64,000 nucleotides of DNA from Pseudooceanicola antarcticus (lineage in GTDB: Bacteria; Pseudomonadota; Alphaproteobacteria; Rhodobacterales; Rhodobacteraceae). The stretch is taken from contig NZ_OBEA01000008.1 in assembly GCF_900215355.1 (NCBI RefSeq), forward strand, positions 62,001 through 126,000. Reading direction: 5' to 3'. A model generated the notes under the pieces. That model saw only the letters and a program-made list of their open reading frames with translations. It ran no database searches and had not been told where the DNA came from. Position numbers and translations under genes: made by a program. Position 1 is the stretch's first letter. Every line of letters starts with the position of its first letter. Below are positions 51,970 to 61,050 of the stretch, in pieces.

Positions 51970-52401
51970 CTAGGTGCCCTCTTTCCTCACGGTGAGATGC
52001 GGCGTCCCGTCCGAGGTGCGGCGGCGGCTGACACCGGTTTCGTCGATCGTTCCCCGCAGCCTGTGGCGCCAGTTCGAGAAGCTCTCGAAGGTAACGCTAT
52101 CGACGGGCTCATCGAGGGCGATCTGCACCTGCCGGAACCCCTGCGGCCCGGAAAGGCCGACGATCTTGCCGCGATAGGCCTGCCCCAGGTAGCGACCGTT
52201 CACCCGGTCTCCCGGCGCCAGCCCCTCGGGGGCATTGCGGCGGCCAAGGCGTGCATGCAGCGTGTTCCAGTCCCGCGCCCCATGTTGCCGCGCCACGATC
52301 TCGAGCGCCTCGGCATGGCTGACCGGCGTGCCACGGGCCTGCAGCTCCTGCCGCAGTGCCCGCGCCTGGGCCTTCACGCTCTCTACTGTGGGAGCGGTCA
52401 T
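51970..52401 (-). CDS. Glyoxalase-related small protein
   Basis: This 143-residue protein has an N-terminal helical segment of about 55 residues (SVKAQARALRQELQARG, SHAEALEIVARQHGARDWNTLHARL) that resembles the short glyoxalase-related domain found in many Proteobacteria. A beta-rich tail follows (GDRVNGRYLGQAYRGKIVGL). It has no metal-binding glyoxalase active site that can be seen. The start ATG overlaps the stop of the upstream MATE gene by 4 bases (ATGA), so the two are co-expressed. The role is unknown. Confidence 0.65.
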   Translation of the reverse strand: MTAPTVESVKAQARALRQELQARGTPVSHAEALEIVARQHGARDWNTLHARLGRRNAPEGLAPGDRVNGRYLGQAYRGKIVGLSGPQGFRQVQIALDEPVDSVTFESFSNWRHRLRGTIDETGVSRRRTSDGTPHLTVRKEGT

Positions 52402-53786
52402 TTGGCGGCTGCCTTCGACAGGGGCGCGGCGGGGACCGGCGGACGGCGCGACAGGATCAGAAGCACCACCCCCAGCATCACCACATCAGCCGTGGGAAAG
52501 GCCAGCCAGAGGTGTTCCGTCCCGAAAGCCAGGCTGAAGGACAGCACAAGTGCCGGCACCAGGACCCAGGGCTTCAGCAATGTCAGCGCCGCCGCGCGTC
52601 CCGGAGACCCCATGGCCTGGTAATGCATCGCCAGCACCAGGATCGGCCCGGTGAAGGCATAGAGCGCGGTCACGGGACGCAGGATCGCGGCGGTCACCCC
52701 GATCACCCGCGGATCTTCCGAGAAAAGCGCGCCCAATGCGGACCCGGCGAAGAACCCGAGGCAGGTGACCCCGATGCAGAGCAGGAAGGCGCAACCGAGC
52801 GCCAGGCGCAGCGCCGCGCGGGCGCGGTCCATGCGCCCTGCGCCGACGTTGTTGCCGGTGATGCTCTGGGTGGCCAGGGCAATGGCCATCTGCGGCAGAT
52901 AGGCCAGCCCCAGCAGGCGCAGCACCGCACCATAGGCGGCGGCGTGGATCGCGTAGTCGTCCTCGGACCCAGCCAGCGCCAGCAGCACCGTGCTGGCGAC
53001 AAGCGAGATGCCGATGAAGCTGAGAGACAGCGGCATGCCAAGCGCCAGGATGCTCTGCCAGCCACCGCGCCAGGGATTGCGGCGCAGCACCTCGAGCGGC
53101 AGGGCGGCGGGATCTCGTCCGCGAAGCCCGAGCACCAGCCCCAGCCCGAGCGCCTGCGCCGCCACCGTGCCAAGCGCAGAGCCCGCGACGCCCAGGTCCA
53201 TCACCACGATGGCGATATAATTGGCCGCGATGTTCAGCAGGTTGACCAGCACCGAGAGCAGCGCGATGCGCCCGGCCCGCCCCTCGTTTCGCAGGGCATC
53301 CGAGTGCAGGCCCAGGACAAGTTGCAACGGCGCGCCCAGCACCATGATCAGCAGGTAGCTCTGGGTATGGCGCGCGACCACCGGATCACCGGCGGCCAGG
53401 GCGGAGACCACCCATGGGCCAAGAAGCAGCGCCGCCAGGATCAGCCCGGCGCTGGCAAGCAGCGCCAGACCGTGAGCGCTGGCGAAGATGGCGCCGGCCT
53501 CGTCCTGATCTCCGGCGCCCATGTGGCGGGCAAAGAGGCTCGACATGCCGCCGCCGACCAGCACCGACAGGGCATTCAGCAGCATGACCACCGGGAAGGC
53601 CGCACTGACGGCGGCCAGACCGTCGACACCGACGAAGCGGCCGACGAAGATACCGTCGACAAGGTTCAGCAGCCCACCCATCGACATGACGATGGCCATG
53701 GGCAGCGCATTGGACAGGAAGACCCGACCGACGGGTCGGGTGAGAAAGGGGTTGTCGCGTTCGACAGGGGCGCGTCCGACAGACAT
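52398..53786 (-). CDS. MATE-family efflux transporter
   Basis: This 462-residue membrane protein has 12 predicted transmembrane segments in two MatE halves. It begins with PVGRVFLSNALPMAIVMSMGGLLNLVDGIFVGRFVG and includes TGNNVGAGRMDRARAALR. It exports cationic drugs or metabolites using a Na+ or H+ gradient; the substrate is unknown. ATG 53786 has a GAGGAGTGAG site. Overlap with the downstream small gene suggests a two-gene operon. Confidence 0.9.
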   Translation of the reverse strand: MSVGRAPVERDNPFLTRPVGRVFLSNALPMAIVMSMGGLLNLVDGIFVGRFVGVDGLAAVSAAFPVVMLLNALSVLVGGGMSSLFARHMGAGDQDEAGAIFASAHGLALLASAGLILAALLLGPWVVSALAAGDPVVARHTQSYLLIMVLGAPLQLVLGLHSDALRNEGRAGRIALLSVLVNLLNIAANYIAIVVMDLGVAGSALGTVAAQALGLGLVLGLRGRDPAALPLEVLRRNPWRGGWQSILALGMPLSLSFIGISLVASTVLLALAGSEDDYAIHAAAYGAVLRLLGLAYLPQMAIALATQSITGNNVGAGRMDRARAALRLALGCAFLLCIGVTCLGFFAGSALGALFSEDPRVIGVTAAILRPVTALYAFTGPILVLAMHYQAMGSPGRAAALTLLKPWVLVPALVLSFSLAFGTEHLWLAFPTADVVMLGVVLLILSRRPPVPAAPLSKAAAK

Positions 53787-53907
53787 CGCTCACTCCTCAG
53801 AGAAGCATTTCGGATCGGGAGGGTGCCTGCATTGCCCACCAGCGAAATGCATCGAGGGTGAGGGATCTTTCTTCTCCGGGCTTCACCGTGACTTGCGTCG
53901 CAGGCGG

Positions 53908-53924
53908 CAGGTGCCCGGCACCTG
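53908..53924 (-). terminator. Hairpin after the flavodoxin-like gene
   Basis: CAGGTGC-CCG-GCACCTG (53908-53924) is a perfect 7-base stem in the 215-bp gap between the flavodoxin-like gene and the MATE gene. No T-run. Confidence 0.4.
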
Positions 53925-54001
53925 TCGCCTTGATAGGGAAAACCCCGTCGCCCGGCAATAGCTGTCGAGACCCGACGCCAACGAGGGCGACCGGGGGGGG
54001 C

Positions 54002-54529
54002 TCAGTCGGCCAGCCAATCCTGAACCAGTTGCTCCAGCGCCGGCCAGTCGGTGTACTCCTTGGGGCGATCGAGGTCGGCCTCCGGGTCCTTGCGGGCAAT
54101 GATCTGGCGCATCACGAAGCGGCGCAGCAGGTCGTAGTCTGCGGGCCTGTAGGCGCCCGCCACATGTGCCACGCACTGCGGCTGCCAGCCGGTGGCGGCG
54201 GTGAGGTCTTCGACGACCTTATCAAGCCCCTTCCAATCCTCGGCATCGTGGCCCGCCGCCGCCAGCGAGACCGACAGGAAAAGGGCCGGATGCGCGGCAA
54301 GCGCACCTGGCTGCGCGGCCACGAAGTCGGAAAGCGTCCTCTGGTAGTGGCCTGCATGGACCGAGGCCGCCAGGATCACCCGGTCGAAACGAGAGAGCTC
54401 CAACCCCTCTGCCTCGGCGAGCGGCAAGAGCTCGACCGAGACTCCACCCGCGACGAGGTGATCGGCGATATGGCGGCAGATCTTGCGCGTGTGACCTTCG
54501 GATGTGGCATAGCCAATCAGGATTTTCAT
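54002..54529 (-). CDS. Flavodoxin-domain protein, HemG-like
   Basis: This 175-residue protein begins MKILIGYATSEGHTRKICRHIADHL, the FMN phosphate-binding loop of long-chain flavodoxins and of HemG (menaquinone-dependent protoporphyrinogen oxidase). RVILAASVHAGHYQ and FFLSVSLAA-like (PALFLSVSLAA) segments match the HemG family closely. It could oxidise protoporphyrinogen IX or act as a general flavodoxin. ATG 54529 is where homology begins; the long open frame upstream is antisense to the next gene. Confidence 0.8.
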   Translation of the reverse strand: MKILIGYATSEGHTRKICRHIADHLVAGGVSVELLPLAEAEGLELSRFDRVILAASVHAGHYQRTLSDFVAAQPGALAAHPALFLSVSLAAAGHDAEDWKGLDKVVEDLTAATGWQPQCVAHVAGAYRPADYDLLRRFVMRQIIARKDPEADLDRPKEYTDWPALEQLVQDWLAD

Positions 54530-54697
54530 CAGAGCCTCCCGGAACGAGTACTGAACCATCGCGGCGGATCGCGCCGCAGTCCCAGCCTGCCCTGAAAGCA
54601 TGCCCGCTGCCTTGACCGGGATCAACTTGCGACCAAAGCCGAAGCCCGGACAGGCTGGCACTTGACGGCTTTCGTCGGGATGCGGCAGAGCAGAAGC

Positions 54698-55690
54698 ATG
54701 GGCGCCACGGAAACCTTCAACATCGTCATCGTCGGCCAGGCCGGACGGCTGCAATACGAGGCGTTGCTCTTTGCCGCCTCGCTGCGCGCCCGTTCGCCCG
54801 GTTTCCAGGGCCGTCTGCTGGTGGCCGAGCCGCAGCCGGGGCCGCTCTGGCCCGGCGATCCCCGGATCTCCAACGACGATGTGCGCGCCGCCCTGCAGGA
54901 TCTGGGCGCCGAGATCCTGCCCTTCGAGAGCCGCCACTTCGGCAACGCCTATCCCCATGGCAACAAGATCGAATGCCTTGCCGCCCTGCCCGGTGACCGG
55001 CCCTTCGTCTTCTTCGACAGCGACACGCTGGTGCTGGACGAGCTTTCGGATGTGCCCTTCGACTTCGACCGCCCCTCGGCCTCGTTGCGCCGCGAGGGCA
55101 CCTGGCCGCAGATCGAGCTCTACGGCCCCGGTTACACGGACACCTGGCGCAGCCTCTACGACCGCTTCGGGCTGGATTTTGAAAGCTCGCTCGATCTCTC
55201 CTGGCCCGACGAATTCTGGCGCCGCTACCTCTATTTCAATGCCGGTTTCCTCTACCACCGCGATCCCCGGGCCTTTGGCGAGCGCTTCCTGCGCTACGCG
55301 CTCGAGATCCGCGATAGCCCGCCGCCCGAGCTGGTCTGCCAAAGCCTCGATCCCTGGCTCGACCAGGTGGCGCTGCCGCTGGTGATCCATTCCTTCGGCG
55401 GCGGGCGCGATGCCCTGCCCGAGGGTTTCCTAGACGGGAACACCACCTGCCACTACCGGGTCTTCCCGCTGCTCTATGCCCGCGAGGCGGACCGGGTGGT
55501 CGAGGCGCTGGAAGAGATCGCGGCCCCGAACCGGCTGAAAAAGGTGCTGAAGCAATACGAGCCGATCAAGCGCATGGTCTACCAGGGGCGCGGTGCCAAG
55601 GTACGCGCACTCTTCGACCGGCAGAACCTGCCACACAGGGAACAGGCGATCCGCAACCGGATTCGCCGCGAAGGCCTCTGGATGCGCTAG
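54698..55690 (+). CDS. Glycosyltransferase-like protein with a DxD motif
   Basis: This 330-residue protein begins TFNIVIVGQAGRLQYEALLFAASLR. It has a nucleotide-sugar-like pocket: GNKIECLAALPGDRPFVFFDSDTLVLDEL with a DSD motif, then YFNAGFLYHRDPRAFG and the acceptor-like CQSLDPWLDQVALPLV. This order resembles GT-A enzymes of the GT8 kind. The C-terminus is basic and helical. ATG 54698 is used; ATG 54680 and TTG 54662 are also in frame. It is divergent from the flavodoxin-like gene. The sugar and acceptor are unknown. Confidence 0.6.
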   Translation: MGATETFNIVIVGQAGRLQYEALLFAASLRARSPGFQGRLLVAEPQPGPLWPGDPRISNDDVRAALQDLGAEILPFESRHFGNAYPHGNKIECLAALPGDRPFVFFDSDTLVLDELSDVPFDFDRPSASLRREGTWPQIELYGPGYTDTWRSLYDRFGLDFESSLDLSWPDEFWRRYLYFNAGFLYHRDPRAFGERFLRYALEIRDSPPPELVCQSLDPWLDQVALPLVIHSFGGGRDALPEGFLDGNTTCHYRVFPLLYAREADRVVEALEEIAAPNRLKKVLKQYEPIKRMVYQGRGAKVRALFDRQNLPHREQAIRNRIRREGLWMR

Positions 55691-55932
55691 GCACCCCGGC
55701 CTGCCTGAAAGACCCCCGATCCGACGCGCGCGAGGGCCGAAACCCGCTGTCCGCGCGGCTTCCTCGGGCGACCGCCCCCTGGCACGGAACAGAAACCCGC
55801 CGAAGCGCTCGCGCAACCCTTTGCCTGAGCGACGCTCTGCGCTAATGTCCCGCGGTAACTTGAGAGGTTGCGCCTCGCTTTTGATCTATTCCCGCCCGTT
55901 GGCGGCCGGCTTCAAACGCAATCCAGGGACGT

Positions 55933-58932
55933 ATGAAACCGAATTTTGCCTTGAATATCCTGCCCGACGGGCTGGAACTTCTGCATCGCTCAACGCCCGG
56001 CTGGGACCGGGTCGGTCGTGTTGATTTCGACGCAGAGGATCTGCCCGCGGAGCTTGCCGCGCTGCGTCGCATGGGCGAGGCCTTCGGGCCCGAGCCTCTG
56101 CGCTGCAAGCTGGTGATCCCCAACGACCAGATCCGCTACATGTCGATCTACACCGGCCCCGCCACCGAGGAAGAGCGGCGCGCGGCGGTGATGGCCAACC
56201 TCGAGGGGGCCACCCCCTATCCGCTGGATCAGCTGCAATTCTGCTGGTCGGTCTCGGGCGAGATGACCCATCTCGCCGCCGTCGCCGAAGAGACCCTGGC
56301 CGAGGCCGAGGCCTTCGCCATGGAGCACGGCTTCAACCCGGTTTCCTTTGTCGCCATCCCCGAGGGCGGCGGCTATATCGGAGAGCCCTTCTTCGGCCCG
56401 ACCAGCGCCGCGTCCACCCTGTTGGGGGGCGAGAGCGTCGAGCGGGACGCGGTACAGATCCACGTGGTCGGCAATGCCGCCCTGCCGCAGGAGGCGCTGC
56501 CCCGCGCGATCCCCGAACCTGCCCCGGACGCCGAAACGCCGCCCCCTGCGCCCGAAGCGCCCGAAGCGACCACACCGGTCGCAGCCCCAGAACCGGACGC
56601 GGTGGATGAGCCCATCGAGGCGTCCGGTGAAGAAGCAGAGCCCCCCTCCGAGGCTCCCAAAGTGGCTGAGCCGGAAGCTCTAGAAGAGGACACCGCCCGG
56701 CCCGAAGCCTCTGAGGCGACGCCCGAGGTCGAGGCCGACCCCGAGGACAAACCCGCGCCCGAGGCCAGGATCGAACCTGTCGAGCCGCATCAGCCACGCG
56801 ATCTTTTCGACTTCGACGCCATCCAGTCCGAAGCCACACCCGAGGACAGCCCGGCAGAGACCCCGAAGACCACCGGTCCTGAGGCAACGCCCGAGATCCC
56901 CGAGACGGCGAAGACCTTCCAGAGCAAGCGCAAGCTTGCCGCCGGGACCGACCCCGAAGCCGGGGACGTGGCGCAGAGCCTGAAAGCCTCGCTGGACAGC
57001 CTGCGCCCCGCGCCCGAGGTCGAACTCGAGGCTCCGCGCCGCCGTCGCGCCCGGCGCGACGAGGACAGCGCATCGCGCAAGCGCAAGTCCCGCAATGAAG
57101 AGGCGGACAACCCCAGAAGCGCCCGCGAAAAACCCCGCGAGGCCAAGCCGCCCAAGCTGGCCGCCCCGAAGGGCAAGATCAGCCTCACCGCACCCGAGAA
57201 GCCCGTGGCCAAGGCCGAGCTGGCGCCGCGCAAGGCCCCGGTCGCCGCGCCCGAGAAGCCCCTCTCGGCCCCTGCTTCCGTCTCGGCGCCTGCTGCCGTC
57301 TCGGCCCCTGCTGCCGTCTCGGCCCCCACTTCCGTCTCGGCCACTGCTTCCGTCTCGGCCACTGCTTCCGTCTCGGCCCCCGCCCCCATCACCAGTGGCG
57401 CCAAGCCGCTTGCGGCGACGGTGACCCCCAAGGTTGCGGCACCCAAGGCGCTCGACCCTGCACGGCAACGTGCCAGCGAGGCCGAACAGCTTACCGTCTT
57501 CGGCGAACGTCCCGGCCAGGCCGGCAACAGCCCGCGCCGGGGCTACGGACGGGTGGCCATCCTGGCACTCGTGCTGGCGGGTCTCGGGATCGCCGCCTGG
57601 GCTGCACTGAACGGCGGGACGCTCTTGCCCGAGCGCGGCGAAGGGCTGGCCGAGATGCTGCCGGAGGCCACGGCACCAGAGACTGAGACGCCCCCGGAGA
57701 CCGCGCTGGCCGCCCTGCCCGAGATCGTGCCTGAAAGCGCGCCCCAGACGACCCCCGATGCGATCTCCGCGCCGGAGCGCCTGCCCGCGGCGGCGGAGAG
57801 CTCGGAGGTGGCCCTTGCCACGCCCGAGGCCATGCCGCCCGTCGAGGACCCCGAGCCCGGCGCCCTGACCCGGTCCATCACCCAGCCCCGCATGCCGATG
57901 CAGATCCGCCCGGCCCCCGCCACCCCGGCGGAAGCCGCCGCGCGCTATGCCGCCACCGGGATCTGGCAGCGCGCGCCCGCCGCACCGCTGCCGCCGATGG
58001 CCACCGAGCTGGGCGAGATCTCTCTCGCCGCGCTGACCCCGACCGAGCGCGCCGCGCCCGTGGTGGGCCTTCAGGACACCGCGCGCCGTCGCCCCACCTC
58101 GGGCTTCAGCAGCCCGATCAACCCGCCCTCGCCGGACCTGGAGTTCGAGCTGGACGAGCGCGGGCTGGTGCCCGCCACCGCAGAGGGCGCACTGACCCCC
58201 GAGGGCCACCTGGTCTACCTGGGCGCGCCCGAGGTCACCCCGCCGTCGCGCCCCGAGGCGACCCTGGCCCCCGAGGCCCAGCCCGCAGCCCTGCCCCTGC
58301 CGGAAGCTGCGCCCGAGACCACCGCCGAGCCTGCGGCCGGGACCCCTGCCGCCGAGACCGCTGCGGCGGAGGCGGCCGAGCAGCCCCTGGACCCGGTGAT
58401 CGCGGCGGCGCTTGAGCTTGCCATCGCCAATGACCCGGAAGCGCTGCTTGCGCCCGGAGAAGAGCTGACGCTTGCAGTGGCCGGCTCGATCCGGCCGCGC
58501 CTGCGCCCCGAGGGACTGGCCCCCGAAGCCCGAGAGCCCGCGACCGAGGCCGATCTCTCGGCGGGGGTCTCGACCCGCCCCCGCGCCCGCCCCCAAGATT
58601 TCGCCGTGCTGGTCGCCGCGGCCCAGGCCGCCGCTGCCTCTGCGCCGCCGCTGCCCGTCCCCTCGCCCGCCGTCATCCCGCCCGGCCCCTCGCAGCCGTC
58701 GGTGGCGCGCCTGGCGACGGTGGAACGGGCCATTGACCTTAACCGCATCAACCTGATCGGCATTCGCGGAGAGCCCTCGTCTCGCCAGGCGCTGGTGCGG
58801 CTGGCGGATGGCCGCATCCGCAAGGTTCAAGTGGGGGACCGCCTGGACGGTGGCCGTGTCGCTGCCATTGGCGACAGCGCCCTGACCTATGTGAAGAAGA
58901 ACCGCTCGGTCCAGCTGGAGATGCCGGACTGA
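55933..58932 (+). CDS. Single-pass membrane protein joining a GspL/PilM-like and a GspC/PilP-like domain
   Basis: This 999-residue protein has an N-terminal domain (1-165) resembling the cytoplasmic actin-like domain of GspL/PilM: LRCKLVIPNDQIRYMSIYTG, EERRAAVMANLEGATPYPLDQ, LAAVAEETLAEAEAFA. A long Pro/Ala/Glu linker (185-535) contains a six-residue tandem repeat. One transmembrane helix lies at about 541-560. A second disordered linker has RPRLRPEGL and RPRARPQDF motifs. The C-terminal 65 residues (NLIGIRGEPSSRQALVRLADG, VGDRLDGGRVAAIG, YVKKNRSVQLEMP) match the homology region of GspC/PilP. The topology would be N-in, as in both parents. No other type II secretion or pilus gene is near. Start ATG 55933 follows a weak ribosome site. 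Confidence 0.72.
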   Translation: MKPNFALNILPDGLELLHRSTPGWDRVGRVDFDAEDLPAELAALRRMGEAFGPEPLRCKLVIPNDQIRYMSIYTGPATEEERRAAVMANLEGATPYPLDQLQFCWSVSGEMTHLAAVAEETLAEAEAFAMEHGFNPVSFVAIPEGGGYIGEPFFGPTSAASTLLGGESVERDAVQIHVVGNAALPQEALPRAIPEPAPDAETPPPAPEAPEATTPVAAPEPDAVDEPIEASGEEAEPPSEAPKVAEPEALEEDTARPEASEATPEVEADPEDKPAPEARIEPVEPHQPRDLFDFDAIQSEATPEDSPAETPKTTGPEATPEIPETAKTFQSKRKLAAGTDPEAGDVAQSLKASLDSLRPAPEVELEAPRRRRARRDEDSASRKRKSRNEEADNPRSAREKPREAKPPKLAAPKGKISLTAPEKPVAKAELAPRKAPVAAPEKPLSAPASVSAPAAVSAPAAVSAPTSVSATASVSATASVSAPAPITSGAKPLAATVTPKVAAPKALDPARQRASEAEQLTVFGERPGQAGNSPRRGYGRVAILALVLAGLGIAAWAALNGGTLLPERGEGLAEMLPEATAPETETPPETALAALPEIVPESAPQTTPDAISAPERLPAAAESSEVALATPEAMPPVEDPEPGALTRSITQPRMPMQIRPAPATPAEAAARYAATGIWQRAPAAPLPPMATELGEISLAALTPTERAAPVVGLQDTARRRPTSGFSSPINPPSPDLEFELDERGLVPATAEGALTPEGHLVYLGAPEVTPPSRPEATLAPEAQPAALPLPEAAPETTAEPAAGTPAAETAAAEAAEQPLDPVIAAALELAIANDPEALLAPGEELTLAVAGSIRPRLRPEGLAPEAREPATEADLSAGVSTRPRARPQDFAVLVAAAQAAAASAPPLPVPSPAVIPPGPSQPSVARLATVERAIDLNRINLIGIRGEPSSRQALVRLADGRIRKVQVGDRLDGGRVAAIGDSALTYVKKNRSVQLEMPD
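57263..57388. repeat. 18-bp tandem repeat coding for a hexapeptide
   Basis: TCTCGG recurs at 57263, 57281, 57299, 57317, 57335, 57353 and 57371, exactly every 18 bases. The typical unit is GTCTCGGCCCCTGCTGCC, encoding VSAPAA/VSATAS variants. It lies within the first linker of the fusion protein and probably varies in copy number between strains. Confidence 0.92.
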
Positions 58933-59112
58933 GCCGCGACGGCCCAGGCCCGGAACTGCCCGCTGCCTGACCCCGCGCTGCCGGGACGGGCGTTCAAAGC
59001 TCTGCGATCCGCCCTCCGCCTGCGCGCTGACTGTTGCGCTGGCAGCCCGGCTCTCTCTATCATCTCCTGAACCGCCCGAGCGGCAGCGCCCCCGACCGCC
59101 CAAGGAGATGAA

Positions 59113-60981
59113 ATGGAAGGTTTTCTTTACCAGGCTACGATCTATCTCTGCGCGGCGGTGATCGCCGTGCCGCTCTCGGCCCGCCTCGGACTGGGGTCGG
59201 TGCTGGGTTACCTGGCGGCGGGGATCCTGATCGGGCCGGGCCTGCATCTCATCGGGCACGAGACCCATGACCTGCAGCATTTCGCCGAATTCGGCGTGGT
59301 GATGATGCTCTTCCTGATCGGCCTCGAGCTTGAACCTCGGGCGCTTTGGGACATGCGGCACAAGCTGCTGGGACTGGGTGGCATGCAGGTGATGCTGACC
59401 ATGGGCGCGGTGGCGGGCGCGGCGATGGCCTTCGGCCTCAGCTGGCAGCCGGCGCTGGCCATTGGCATGATCCTGGCGCTGTCCTCCACCGCCATCGTGC
59501 TGCAGACCCTGTCCGAGAAGGGCCTGATGCAGACCCAGGGCGGGCGCTCGGCCTTCGCGGTGCTGCTGACCCAGGATATCGCGGTGATCCCGATGATCGC
59601 GCTCTTGCCGCTGCTGGCCCTGCCCGACTTCATCCCCCATGCGATGAGCGCCGCCGAGGGGGCCGAGGCCGCCCATGGCGCCGCCGAAGAGAGCCTGTCG
59701 CTGGTCGAAGGCCTGCCCGGCTGGGGCGTCACGCTGGTGACCCTGGGCGCGGTGGCGGCGGTGATCCTGATCGGGATCTACCTGATCCGCCCGGTCTTTC
59801 GTTTCATCCATGCAGCGCATCTGCCCGAGATGTACACCGCGCTCGCGCTGGCCATCGTCATCGGCATCGCCTTCCTGATGAACCTGGTGGGTCTCTCGCC
59901 CGCGCTCGGCACCTTCCTGGCCGGGGTGGTGCTGGCCAACAGCGAGTTCCGGCATGAGCTGGAAAGCGACATCCAGCCCTTCAAGGGCCTTCTGCTGGGG
60001 CTCTTCTTCATCACGGTCGGCGCGGGCATCAACTTCGAGATCCTGCTCGATGCGCCGCTGAAGATCTTCGGCATCGCCCTGGGCACCATGCTGCTGAAGG
60101 GGCTGATCCTGCTGGTGCTGGGGCGGCTCTTCAGGCTCAAGCACCGCAACCTGATGCTCTTTACCCTTGGCCTGGCGCAGGCCGGGGAATTCGGCTTCGT
60201 GCTGATCTCCTTCTCTCAGCAGGTCAATGCGCTGGACAGCACCCTGGCCGCGCAGCTCTTGCTGGCGGTGACGCTGACAATGCTGCTGACGCCGCTCTTC
60301 TTCATCCTCTACGACCGCCTGTCGCGCCGCATGGTCGAGAACCTGGAGCCCGAGCCAGACGAGATCGAGCACGAGGGCCCGGTGATCATCGCGGGCATCG
60401 GCCGCTTCGGGCAGATCGTCAACCGGATGGTGCAGAGCTCGGGCTTCCAGACCGTGGTGCTGGACAACAACATGAACACCATCGAGCTGATGCGGCGCTT
60501 CGGCTTCAAGGGCTATTTCGGCGACCCCTCACGGCCCGATATCCTGCATGCGGCGGGGATCGAGAAGGCCCGTGTGCTGGTTGCCGCCATGGACGACAAT
60601 GACGCCGTGGTGCGGCTGGTGGCCTATGCCCGCGCCATGCGGCCCGACCTGCATATCATCGCCCGCGCCTATGACCGGACCCATGTCTACAAGCTCTACC
60701 AGGCGGGCGCCGATGATATCGTCCGCGAGACCTTCGACAGCTCGCTGCGGGCCGGGCGCTACGTGCTGGAGAACATCGGCCTGACCGACTTCGAGGCCGC
60801 CGAGGCCGAGAAGATCTTCTTCCATCACGACCGCAACTCGATCCGCGAACTGGCCGAGCTCTGGGACCCGGCGATCCCGCCAGGCAAGAACACGGCCTAT
60901 ATCGAACGCTCGAAGGAGCTGGAGAAGGGTCTGGAAGCGGCGCTTCTGGCACAGCTTGCCGACGAGGAGGATGCCAGCTGA
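59113..60981 (+). CDS. Kef-type K+/H+ antiporter (CPA2 family) with RCK domain
   Basis: This 622-residue protein has a CPA2 antiporter domain with about 12-13 transmembrane segments to residue 390 (LSSTAIVLQTLSEKG, QAGEFGFVLISF). A cytoplasmic TrkA-N/RCK domain follows at about 420-540, with the nucleotide motif VIIAGIGRFGQIVNRM and MDDNDAVVRLV. The form is closest to KefB/KefC/YbaL. It would export K+ in exchange for protons under electrophile or pH stress. The ATG is preceded by AAGGAGATGAA. No KefF/KefG ancillary gene is adjacent. Confidence 0.9.
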   Translation: MEGFLYQATIYLCAAVIAVPLSARLGLGSVLGYLAAGILIGPGLHLIGHETHDLQHFAEFGVVMMLFLIGLELEPRALWDMRHKLLGLGGMQVMLTMGAVAGAAMAFGLSWQPALAIGMILALSSTAIVLQTLSEKGLMQTQGGRSAFAVLLTQDIAVIPMIALLPLLALPDFIPHAMSAAEGAEAAHGAAEESLSLVEGLPGWGVTLVTLGAVAAVILIGIYLIRPVFRFIHAAHLPEMYTALALAIVIGIAFLMNLVGLSPALGTFLAGVVLANSEFRHELESDIQPFKGLLLGLFFITVGAGINFEILLDAPLKIFGIALGTMLLKGLILLVLGRLFRLKHRNLMLFTLGLAQAGEFGFVLISFSQQVNALDSTLAAQLLLAVTLTMLLTPLFFILYDRLSRRMVENLEPEPDEIEHEGPVIIAGIGRFGQIVNRMVQSSGFQTVVLDNNMNTIELMRRFGFKGYFGDPSRPDILHAAGIEKARVLVAAMDDNDAVVRLVAYARAMRPDLHIIARAYDRTHVYKLYQAGADDIVRETFDSSLRAGRYVLENIGLTDFEAAEAEKIFFHHDRNSIRELAELWDPAIPPGKNTAYIERSKELEKGLEAALLAQLADEEDAS

Positions 60982-61009
60982 CGTCTGCGCCGGGACGCCC
61001 CTGGGGACG

Positions 61010-61040
61010 CCTCCGGCGGGAGTATTTTCAGCCTGGTGAT
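61010..61040. repeat. Dispersed repeat copy 3, between kef and cobT
   Basis: CCTCCGGCGGGAGTATTTTC followed by AGCCTGGTGAT contains, on the minus strand, the GGCTGAAAATACT core shared with 18660-18680. It lies between the stops of the convergent kef-like gene and cobT and is not inside a coding frame here. Confidence 0.55.
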
Positions 61041-61050
61041 GAACTGGGGC

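Noticed and set aside
56680-60372. A long minus-strand open frame across the fusion protein and kef genes
   Set aside because: Low-complexity Gly/Arg/Gln translation crossing two well-supported plus-strand genes.
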